Source: Larix kaempferi
Taxonomy: Eukaryota; Streptophyta; Pinopsida; Pinales; Pinaceae
Direction of reading: 5' to 3'
DNA: 64,000 nucleotides
Assembly: GCA_027924585.1 (NCBI GenBank)
Contig: BSBM01000904.1
Location: 14,678,501-14,742,500 of the forward strand
Numbering within the stretch: the first letter of the stretch is position 1; the number at the start of each line of letters is the position of its first letter. Shown here in pieces: positions 36,600 through 46,539 of the stretch. The notes under the pieces were generated by a model. That model saw only the letters and a list, made by a program, of their open reading frames with translations, was not told where the DNA came from and searched no databases. The position numbers and the translations under genes were made by a program.

Positions 36600-37730
36600 G
36601 TGATTAAATGCGAAGAGACTTTGTTACTTCTATTTGTACAATGCTGATGGGTTTCAATGAGATTAATGACCTACCACTCATACTTAATAATTTAAGGGAG
36701 CCACCTATGGTGTTGGTGGCACCCATTTTGGACTAATACTCCTCTTGTAAATTTGATGGCTTAGTTTGCAATCCGATCATCCATATCTATTTGTAGCTCA
36801 TCCCATACCCCATACATAAGTTACTACTAAATACATTCCCCCACACCCATTATTGTATTGCCAATTTAAAAATAAACTAAAATGTTTTGTTTCATACTTA
36901 AAGTTATACATATAACTATCAAATAATAAATGATGTATAGGCTTTACTAGTGTGAACCATTTCATATTCAATAATTTATATTCCAAATGCAATAATATAT
37001 ATCTTATTTTTTTTCCTTTTATATTTATTATATCCTTTTATCCGGGTAAAACTTTTTGTAATACAAGTGGGTTTTGTTGTTGTGTATATTGATTTTATGC
37101 CGAAGGTTATTTAGTGAAAATAGAAGTGAATGGCATGAAAATTGATATATGAATATGTTTCTAATGAATGATTGACTTAATAACGATTATGGATACTTGT
37201 GTGAAATATTGCCGATTGATTAGCACATATGAAACTTTATAATGAATGTTGTACTTATGTCGAATTATGGAAATGGAATTATGCACGTGATTACGATCTG
37301 AATCCAATGGACAATTATCTATGTTAGCAAATGAATAAAGTGAATTATGATATGACAGTTTTTGAGCAATACTAGTACTATTGATGTGTATGCTCTTAGT
37401 ATGTGTACAATGACATGTAAGGCAATTTACCGACTGACGACCTGAGAGAATATACCCTTGAAACATTAACATGTAGAATTACGAAGGAAATCAAAGTTTT
37501 TACCCAATTTCTTGCCTAAAAGTTTGGTGGAAAACATAATTTCTTTACCACTGATAACCAGGAAAAAAGTAGTTTCTTTACCACAGACCAAACCCTACAT
37601 CTGTGGACTGCGAAAATTGCAGTTTCAGCAATTCTTGGTAATACTGATGCAGGCGTTTTGGTTGTTGTATATACTGCCTCGTCTTTATCAAGAAAAACAA
37701 TGTCCAATAAAACGTGCAATATCCAATGAA
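36600..37730. other. No recognisable gene
   Basis: AT-rich. Only a short internal echo of TTTCTTTACCAC (about 37540 and 37575). Confidence 0.45.
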
Positions 37731-37936
37731 ACAGTTTTCTTATGAATTTGTTTTGCTGATGAACAACCCTACTGCTCGGAATGGAGAGACGCTGTGAACA
37801 TTTCTGTACGGTGCTTGCAAGATGAACAACAGAAAGAAATGTTCAGAGAAATGCATGCTCGCCCCATATTTCCTGCTGGACGATCCCCAGAAGTTCTTGT
37901 TGGTACACAGAGTGTTCGGAAATGGCCATGCCATTA
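37731..37936 (+). repeat. Inverted repeat, left arm
   Basis: About 200 bp, diverged but alignable to the reverse complement of 39463-39660. Shared landmarks include GAACAACAGAAAGAAATG..., CGCCCCATATTTCC and GTACACAGAGTGTTCGGAAA. Both arms keep a partly open frame around FREMHARPIFPAGRS, so the sequence may derive from an exon of an unidentified gene. Confidence 0.7.
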
Positions 37937-39462
37937 AATCGCAGTGTAGCTGCAGCTGACAGTGGTGGAAATATAATCATATTGAATGGAAGAAATACTA
38001 AATAGACCTTGTACATACATGAAGGACCAACGAGAAGAGGAGAAAAGAAGTAACAGCGAGAAAACATCATAATATATCTCATGTTTATGCCTAGAGTACC
38101 TCCCATAGTTGCAGAGACTCAGCAACATCCTCAAAAACATGTGGAATTGTGTGTGTCTTCACTCTCCTGCACTGAGACACCGCAAGAATGTGGCACCAAA
38201 GCTTCATGATAGCTTGTAATCAAAGCTTCACGTGAGTTTGTAACCAGGGTTAAGAGATAAGCATGTGGCAGACCTGTAACATCATAATGGATGATGACAC
38301 AATCAGGCCATTATTAAATCTGGTAGAGTCTGGTCTAGATGCAAGCAGCAGATGGTGATTGACTGTGTGTTAATGTATAAATTTGGCTTGAAAATTTTAA
38401 AAAACCTTTTAAATAGATGATGATGAAGTCAAGTCTACATTATATCCTAATGTATTTAAACCTGTTTTAGTTCTTCAGGTTCTAGCATGTCCCAGAAGTG
38501 TAAAGTTAAAATTGTTCATTAAAACAAATTTTAATTTTTTATTTTTATCCTTTCTATTAAAGGGACATAATTATAACAATATTTCAGAAGAAGGACAACT
38601 TTCTAAGTTACTTGTCAATCTGAATGTTAATTTAAAGATAGTGTGTTTATGATAAAATCATTCTACTCCTTAATCCTTAATGGACAGAAACTTCCTTCAC
38701 CCAAAAATCTACTGCAATGATTTTACATGCAATTATACTATGTTTCAACTTTCCAAGAGCCACAATAATACTTCCTTATCTCAAACTCAAAGTCAATAAC
38801 CAAGCAAAACGTGGTAAATTTTCTAGCAAAGATCTATAATCATATTTGTTTTTTGCATTTTTTTAAGTGTTAGTTAATTTATACTTATCAATTAAAGTAC
38901 GATTATTTATATAACCTTTCATCTTTGAAGAACAGAAATAATATATGCCCTTCAAATTAAAATTAAAACCCACTCTTCAAATTTGATTACTGAGGTTCCT
39001 ACCAGACCGAACCAGCAAAAATACTCACCCTAAAACAATGAATGTTAATGCACCATATATCCTACCTGCAGGAAAGCCAACCTGAAGAACCAAAAATACT
39101 CACCCTAAACCAATCAGTCATTGTTAATTGAAGGCATTACTTATTAGTAGCATAGCTGTTAAGTGGAAGTTTTATAAGCTTATCTGCATCTACAGAGTAA
39201 GTTCCATATAAGAGAAGGGCAAGACCAAAGAAACACGTAAAGTCATCTTAATCACTCATAGTTCAATCAATCATTTCTTAAAGGAAACATCTCAATTTTG
39301 AAGATGTAAATAAATCTGGAATCATATCTCTAAGCTAATTACAGTTCCTTTAAAAACAAAACTGAAAGTGAAAACACTGTAAGGATGTTTTGCGTCATAC
39401 TAAATTTGTCCCATAACAACACTAATTTTGCATTTCAAGCAATGGAACACACCCTTTAATAA
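37937..39462. other. Spacer between inverted arms; no gene
   Basis: About 1.5 kb of noncoding sequence with no tandem structure that I can see. Confidence 0.5.
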
Positions 39463-39705
39463 TTTAATGACAACGCCATTTCTGAACACTCTGTGTAACG
39501 ACAGCAACTTCTTGGGATCGTCCAGCGGGAAATATGGGACGAGCACGCATTTCCCTGAACATTTCTTTCTGTTGAGCTTGAAAGCACCGCAACAAAATGT
39601 GGACTGCGTCTCTCCCTCTGTTGTTCATTTGCAAAACAAATTTCATAAGAAAACCATTTTCTTAGTCAGAAATTGCAAAACAAATTTCATAAGAAAACCA
39701 ATTTC
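39463..39705 (-). repeat. Inverted repeat, right arm, with 44-bp duplication at its end
   Basis: Minus-strand reading gives a 60-codon frame ending FREMRARPIFPAGRSQEV...QKWRCH. The outer end carries a 44-bp tandem duplication (TTGCAAAACAAATTTCATAA at 39629 and 39673). Confidence 0.7.
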
Positions 39706-39743
39706 TTAGTTAGAAAAACAGTATATTAGCAATGATTCCAAGT

Positions 39744-39893
39744 CTTTGCTTACCTTTCCTTAGCTGTGTGCACTCAAAGGTGTAATATATTAAATTTTAC
39801 ACAACAAACTATGAAGAACATTTTCATTATATGCAGATGGAAATTATCCTCGAGTACAGTGATTAGAACAAAGAATAGACCTCTGTGGCCTAG
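39744..39893 (+). repeat. Dispersed repeat, copy 2
   Basis: Related to 15754-15877 with the same block order. A 91-codon ORF at 39766-40041 overlaps it but has no recognisable domain. Confidence 0.55.
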
Positions 39894-40630
39894 ATGGAAC
39901 ATAGAATCACATCATGCGGTCATTCATATCAAGTTGAACACTCTAAAAGTGGGAAAAGATGCTCTTGCTCCTTATATCCTGACATGGCAGAGATATCTAT
40001 TTAAAGATATAAACAAGTGGACGTGGAAAAGCACGGAGTAACACCTCGTGACTTGTATGTCTTATACAAAAAAGACAAGATTATTATTAATTATATTATA
40101 AAAATTAAATAAAAACAAAAATATACACAAATGGAGCCTTCTAGAATGCACCCCAGTGGAGATATATTTTTTATAAAAATAAAAATATACACATGAACTT
40201 TACTCAACAAAGTGACCAAGTGAGAAGATAAATAAAATAATTTGTAGAGATTGAACTCAAACCAAACCAAAAGTAATTAAAATAATTCTATCTAAGTAAA
40301 TAAAATAATTCTCTCTTATAAACATAGCATTAAAAACTGTCATGTAACGAAAAAAAATAGTTTATATATATATGGATGATTCTTATAAATAGATAAAGAA
40401 CCTAACTTGTCACTAGAACATGATTTAATGCAACATGAATGTCAAGAGAATCATAGAAATTAATTCATGTTTGCATGGACACAATTTTATTTTGAAAGTG
40501 AGGGTAAGTTGGAGAATAGTGAATAAATGTATAACATATGGATTATGTTGATGATGGTAGCATCGTGAAGGTTTCGCATGATAAATTTAGCTTTATCAAT
40601 TGAGTTAAATTGATTTTACGATGGAGTTAA
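39894..40630. other. AT-rich, no recognisable gene
   Basis: Nothing supportable beyond low-complexity AT sequence. Confidence 0.45.
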
Positions 40631-40637
40631 AGAAACC

Positions 40638-40775
40638 AAAGAAACCTTCATAAAGTTCTAAAAAGTTTTAGGAAGCAGTAAAACCAAAGAAACCCCAATA
40701 AAGTTTTAGAAAGCTTTGGAAAGTGAAACTAAAGAAACTTTCATAAAGTTCTAGAAAGCTCGACCAAGCATGGAA
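40638..40775 (+). promoter_or_regulatory. ~46-bp repeats with heat-shock-element-like cores
   Basis: Three units start AAAGAAAC at 40638, 40686 and 40731, each followed by (A)TAAAGTTNTAGAAAG. The third contains a perfect TTCTAGAA (40749-40756), the inverted nTTCnnGAAn pair bound by heat-shock factors; the first two are degenerate (TTCTAAAA, TTTTAGAA). A TATA box follows about 70 bases downstream. Confidence 0.4.
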
Positions 40776-40825
40776 ATAGAAAATGTACAGGTAGGTTAGC
40801 TCAAGGAAAAGTCAACACATGAAGA

Positions 40826-40833
40826 TATAAATA
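40826..40833 (+). promoter_or_regulatory. Candidate TATA box
   Basis: TATAAATA about 70 bp after the last heat-shock-like core. No coding region follows; it may belong to an LTR U3 region whose boundaries I could not fix. Confidence 0.4.
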
Positions 40834-41069
40834 ATGACGCCTATCTCAATTTCACATGAAGCAATTCTCTCAACTCTCCAAGGCAAGTGCACAATTGAGG
40901 AAGAGAAGGACGCAACAACAGAATAAGACTATTTTCCGGGTTTAATATCTTCTTCTTATATGTGATGTACTTTTATGTTGAATCTCTGAATAAGAAAGGT
41001 TGGTTGTGTTTTTCTCGAGTTTGTGTTTTCCAAAGATAAAATCTTTAGGTCTCTTTGTTTTTGTACATG

Positions 41070-41560
41070 GTTATTTAAGAGCATAAGCCAATGATGCTTT
41101 TGGATATTGGACTTTCACCATCTAGGGTGCAGGACTCAACCGCTTCGCCTAGCAGCACAAAGCTTATATTGTGCCCTCCCACAACCCTGTTTTCACGGTT
41201 TAGGCTGCTCCCATTTCGCTCGCTGCTACTACAGGAATCGCTTTTGCTTTCTATTCCTCTAGCTACTAAGATGTTTCAGCTCTCCAAGTTGTCTCTATCC
41301 TGCCCATGGATTCAACAGTAGTTAGAAAGGTTAACCTATTCGGGAATCTCCGAATCTATGCTCATTTTCAACTCCCCGAAGCATTTCGTCGCTTACCACA
41401 CCCTTCCTCGTCTATGGGTTCCTAGGTATCCACCATAAACCCTTCTTCGTTTGAACCTCGTCGTTCAAGGCTATGCCATCCTAAGGTGCTACTAAATGGA
41501 AAGATCTTATCAACGTCCATAAATGATAAATGATAAATAAAACTGTCAGATCTGAATAAT
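41070..41560 (-). pseudogene. rrn23: Nuclear insertion of plastid DNA: 5' part of 23S rRNA and upstream spacer
   Basis: The minus strand reads as the start of chloroplast 23S rRNA. TTCAAACGAAGAAGGGTTTA at about 41453 corresponds to the 5' end of the mature rRNA. It is followed by GGTGGATACCTAGG, GACGAAATGCTTCGGGGAG, GAATCCATGGGCAGG, GCGAGCGAAATGGGAGCAGC, AAACCGTGAAAAC and CTGCTAGGCGAAGCGG, down to about 41078. Sequence above 41456 (GGCATAGCC..., then GACGTTGATAAGATC) matches the trnA-rrn23 spacer. Compared with the conserved plastid sequence as I know it, many differences are C-to-T or G-to-A, as expected after transfer to methylated nuclear DNA. The rRNA is truncated after roughly 375 bases and cannot function. 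The ORF at 41091-41321 on the other strand is spurious. Confidence 0.93.
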
Positions 41561-42626
41561 TTTGTGCTATCATATACCATTGTATTGGCCAGGATCACGG
41601 GTTGAAGATAATTTTGTACATAGTTATTCTTTATGTGATCTTTATTTGTTCTAGTTGCAAAATAATTGAGATTATAATGCTTTTTTCCTTGGAATTTGAG
41701 ATTATAATGCTATTATAAAACTCTTTAACCAATTATTATAGTGTAGTAATTAGAACTCGTTGAGTTACGTTTATTTTGAATTGATATTCTTGAACTCCCC
41801 TCATTTTAACAATTTATTTTGGATTGATATTTTTTTTTAATTGTGGAGTATCATATACCTTTGATCCTGAATATTTAATATAAGAAACTTGGGTTTTTAA
41901 CATATGTTTACTAAATTAAATTAATTATGGAAATAATTAGAATTAAAATGTATGTAATTAATATTAATCAAGAATATGAATATAAATTTGTATTAATTAT
42001 AGTAGTTTATTACTCATTATTTTTATTTAAATAATAGATTTCGATTTTGAAATACAAAAATTATTAATGCTCACAATATGATATGAAAAAGATAATATAC
42101 ATGAATGTTAATATTGCATGTTAAATATACATCTAAAATAAATCAAATATACCATCTCAACTTTCAAATATAAATGATGCATCTCAAATTAAATTTAAAA
42201 ATGGAGAAATCATTAACATATACACACAATATATTTTATAAATAAAACAACATCAATATCAACATGATATGAAAATGCATACTATATGTAAACAATAATA
42301 TCATAAGCAATATATAAGTCAAACATACATTTGAAGCAGGAATAATTTTAAGGACCCATACTTATTTAAAAGTGTATAAACCTTGGCCAATCTTTCCAAT
42401 TCTTAAAATTTCAACTATAAGTTTTTTGGCAAAAAGTTTACCCCATCAAAATTGGGTGAAATGGGGCTTCAAAAAATGCAAATTGGCAATACTTTTTTTG
42501 GAACAAAACATGGAAAAATAGCCGATGGGATAAATTTCATCCCTAAAATTATCCTTGATTTGAAGTCAAATATATATGTAAAACATACATCATAGCAATC
42601 AAATATATACATGTGATCAATCATTG
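41561..42626. other. AT-rich, no recognisable gene
   Basis: Nothing supportable in this stretch. Confidence 0.5.
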
Positions 42627-43180
42627 CTATAAGCTAGATGGTCCACCATCAGAGCCAGAGGCATCAATACCTTCTTTAGATAAAAATGCAGAATAAAGCA
42701 ACTAGTATATATCTCCATTAGAAGCCATACTCCCCAATGCAACCATCTCATTTATACTATCAACAAGTGCATTGGGTATAGTAACTAGTCAATCGACTAC
42801 TCAAAGAGAAGTAGATGGTGGTAGGTTGGCTAGTGGAGGAAGTGACGATGGTCTATCATATCTAGGTGAGGAAAAGAAATGGTCGGTCAAATATCTGTGG
42901 AGGAGGAGAGGGTGGGAGGTTGGCCTATGAAGGAGGAGAGAGTGTTTGGACATTTCATGGAGGAGGAGATAGGGTTTGATTAGCTAATGGAATAGGGGAT
43001 GGTGGTTAGTTGACTCCGTCAGGAAGAGAGGGTGGTTGGTTATCCCGTGGAGGAGGGGAGGATGGTCAGTTAACTATTGGAGGAGGAGGAAGGGGTGGTT
43101 CATCGAAATATAAAGGATGAGGAGGGGTGGTTCATAGACATCTAGAGGAGGAGGGGGGGGCATAAGGATGATTCTTATGT
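42627..43180 (-). pseudogene. 3' end of a second copy of the proline-rich family at 6789-8575
   Basis: Read on the minus strand, 43170-42800 encodes repeated proline blocks (PPPPP, PPHPLYFDEPPLPPPP, SSPPPRDNQPPSLPDG) broken by TAG stops. A short C-terminal segment follows that includes GDIY and ends ASGSDGGPSSL with a stop at 42627. The 8150-8575 locus has the same order: polyproline region, GDIS, then ISSSRGGPDIL and stop. A weakly similar QWDDYPSS block just upstream (~43300) matches QWGVHPA of the other copy. The N-terminal two thirds are missing. GTGCA-rich tandem repeats lie upstream of both copies. Confidence 0.55.
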
Positions 43181-43463
43181 GGTCTCAGACAGTGGAAATA
43201 ATTTTAAAATTCCTTGGTGCACCAATGCGAATATATAGATACAAGGCATCATCAAATAAATTTTAAAAGATCTACGACAATGTGCTACTTGGATAATCAT
43301 CCCATTGTGGTTATGGCATGCCAACAACCCATGATGTTAAATTAGAAATTAAAAAAAAAAAACTATATCTTATTTTCAACAGTCAGAATTGACAATGCAC
43401 TTGATATACATACATACCTATGTGGTTTGTGGCACTAAATGACCTAGCTACATTTATATTTTT

Positions 43464-44045
43464 ATTTAAAAAATACATATATTATGTTATTAAATATTTT
43501 AGCCCACTTCGATGCTCTATCAATTTAGGTGCATCATTGTGATCTCCTATGTCTAGCACGTCAATTTAGCTATAAGAACATTCAAATTTGGTGCATTATG
43601 TATAGTGATGCACTCGTGCGTGTGCAACCATCTAATACAATGTTAAGTTTTATCATTTTTAAAAAAATCTAAAAACCTATTAATGAGTATTTGACAAGAA
43701 CAGGTGCATTTTACAATGTAACACCCTAGTGAGTTATGTCATGTTTAATGCATTGGTATTTAAAACATACACATATTATATTATTAAATATTTTAGCCTA
43801 CTTCAATGCTCTATCAATTTAGGTGCACCATTGTGATCTCCTATGTCTAGCACGCCAATTTAGCTATAAGAACATTCAAATTTGGTGCATTATGTATGGT
43901 GATGCACTCGTGCGTGTGCAACCATCTAATGCAATGTTAAGTTTTATCATTTTTTAAAAAATCTAAAAACCTATTAATGAGTATTTGACAAGAACAGGTG
44001 CATTTTACAATGTAACACCCTAGTGAGTTATGTCATGTTTCATGC
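43464..44045 (+). repeat. 294-bp tandem duplication with GTGCATC motifs
   Basis: TTTTAGCCCACTTCGATGCT (43497) recurs as TTTTAGCCTACTTCAATGCT (43791). The copies are very similar and differ mainly by C/T and G/A transitions. Both carry GGTGCAT and GATGCACTCGTGCGTGTGC. Confidence 0.88.
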
Positions 44046-44205
44046 ATCGGTGAGTGATTTCATAAAATAAAAATAAACTTATTCTTTAATCTAATTGCAT
44101 TTTTTTGAATGTTTGGTGCATATGCTATTTTGATGCACCACTCCATCTTATATGTTGATGCATCAATGCATTATGACAGTTGAGAATCACACAAAAGAAA
44201 ACATT

Positions 44206-44532
44206 CTATAAAACTTCTTGCCACCCACCTCCCCTTACAACCTCCACTATAAGTGAATAAAGAAGTTTTTTTTTTTTTTTTTTCACAAAATATTTACTCT
44301 TCGTGTGGGCTAACATGTTGGAACTCATCAACATCACATTTGAGCTTATTTTACTCACAACATAGATATAGTGCATTGTCACTTCATAGAATTCCTCTAT
44401 TAAATTTTCTATATCATCCTTCATCAATGTTCCACACCCATTTTTGTAATTTTTAATAAAAATAACAACTTTTTTATTTACATTTTTAGTGTACATCTTC
44501 ATGAGATCTTCAAATGATTTGGGAATTTCCAA
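44206..44532 (-). CDS. Possible 108-codon ORF, unrecognised
   Basis: Begins MEIPKSFEDLMKMYTKNVN and includes CGTLMKDDIENLIEEFYEV and VVSKISSNVMLMSSN, a plausible soluble protein composition. A homopolymer run (44263-44283 on the plus strand) encodes the KKKKKK near the C-terminus and is a likely slippage site, so the last ~20 residues are doubtful. I know of no matching family. It lies just upstream of the GTGCA repeats and may belong to the same element. It could also be chance in AT-rich DNA. Confidence 0.25.
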   Translation of the reverse strand: MEIPKSFEDLMKMYTKNVNKKVVIFIKNYKNGCGTLMKDDIENLIEEFYEVTMHYIYVVSKISSNVMLMSSNMLAHTKSKYFVKKKKKKLLYSLIVEVVRGGGWQEVL

Positions 44533-44539
44533 GAAATGG

Positions 44540-46270
44540 TAGCATCAAAGGAGTCTTCATTGATTCCTAAAATAATGAATTTATTCATTGATTCTTACAC
44601 GTATGACTTTACATTGAAATTTGTAAGGGTGTATATAAAAGTTTGACATTTTATACATCATTTCACTGATTTTATTTTAAGGGATCTTTTACATCTAGAA
44701 ACAAGTTCTATTTACTTGGTTATTTAACAATTATGTGAAAGGAGAAATGTATTAATATATGTGAACACTTAACAATTATGTTGTTGATTATATTTTAAGG
44801 GATTTTTTACATCTTGAAACAAGTTCTTCTTACTTGGTCATTTAACTGAGAAATTGATTAATGTATGTTGATATCAGAAAACATAGACTATCTCGTCCTT
44901 AGAAATATTTAATATGAGATAAAATAAAATTATATATATATAAGTTGATATAATAACAACAATAATAATAATTCTAGAAAAACATAATAACCATAATAAT
45001 AATAAAATTATTTTAATTTTTCAAAATGATAAAATTTATTTATTTTTGAAGTGACAACTTAATTAGGTCGAAAACAAAAACTCGTGAAGACAGTTGTTTT
45101 TGAATTGACGACTTAGAAAACAAAAATTCGTGAAGACACTGTTACATGTGAGATATTGATAAAGAGATTATTTTAAATAAATTCGCATCAATTTAGTATT
45201 AACTTATAAATTTTTATTACACCGACCATTCCATTAAAAATGTATTACATGGATTATATTAAAAAAATATTAAAAATAATCATTACACCGTTCCCTCCAT
45301 TTTTCTTAATGGGAAAGGTATCTATTCTTGAATTGACAAGTTAAGTCAAATAGATTGGAAACAAAAGCTTGTGAAGACAGTTACATGTGAGATGTTGATA
45401 AAGAGATTATTAAATTAAATTTACATTATTAAATTTTAATTTAAAAAAATTTATGAATTTATTTTATAATTAACATTATATATTTAATTATAATTATAAA
45501 TTAATAAATGATATATACATTTTAATGAACACTTTAGATCCAATAATTTAAAGTTCAAATTTAATATATATTTAATTACCAAGCAGTAAGTAATAAATGA
45601 TATATTATTTTATGTAAATGATATATAATTTTTAATACATAAATATTTAATGATATATAAATTTATATCTTAACTTTAATAATATATATATTTTTAATTT
45701 ATTTTTTATTATAAATTACTTTATATAATATTTATTTATTTATTTTTACTCTAAAAGAGCCAATTTTTACAATCCACGTGAACCCTATTATTCTTGTTCT
45801 TATTATTCAGTTAATGGTTGTGGATAGAGATGTTTTTTTACAGTCTAAGTGGACCTTATTAGTAAGTGTATATTGATTGTATTTTATAACTTTATTGTCT
45901 TTTCTAAAAAGTATTCTCTATATTAAAAAATGATATATACATTTTATTATATTAATATATTTTTAACTATATAGTAATAAATAATATATAGATATTATTA
46001 TTATTATGCATAAATGTTTGTAAACATTTTAGATTTAATGTCTTAAATTTAATAATATATAATATAATTAATTATTTTGTATTATTATTTTTCTAATTAA
46101 TTATGTTGAAAGAGATTTTTAATGTTTAAATAAGTTTTATTATTCAATTATTTGCTTTATATATATTTTTAGAACTTTTATCAAAGAGAATTTCATTTTT
46201 TATTCTACAATTATAAATTTTTTTTCTTCTTACTATTAGTCTAATAATTGTGCATTGAGATGCTTTTTCA
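44540..46270. other. Very AT-rich, two diverged duplications, no gene
   Basis: TATTTTAAGGGATNTTTTACATCT repeats at 44673 and 44791 (118 bp apart). TACATGTGAGAT(A/G)TTGATAAAGAGATTATT repeats near 45133 and 45375. No coding signal. Confidence 0.5.
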
Positions 46271-46285
46271 GTTTAAGTGAGCACG

Positions 46286-46310
46286 CGTGCGCACACACAC
46301 ACACACATAT
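46286..46310 (-). repeat. (TG)n 3' tail of the LINE
   Basis: Plus strand CGTGCGCACACACACACACACATAT; on the element's strand this follows the terminal GCGAAATATAT. It occupies the place where a poly(A) tail is usual. Confidence 0.7.
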
Positions 46311-46539
46311 ATTTCGCAGAAAAAAACCTTTTATTCATTCAAATAAACATGAACTGCTCAAAGAGCTTACATAAAGGTATTATACCTTGTTTTAAACATC
46401 ATTGTTCATATTGCTTACATCAGAAGTTTTTTCGGCTGAATCATATTCAAAACAATATGTTGATATGTTTGCATTCCAGTACCTATAGAAGCCTCATACA
46501 TACAAGTTATATTCCATTATAAAACCATTTCTGTATTCC

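Noticed and set aside
41091-41321. 76-codon plus-strand ORF with balanced composition
   Set aside because: It is the antisense of the plastid 23S rRNA fragment; its composition comes from rRNA.
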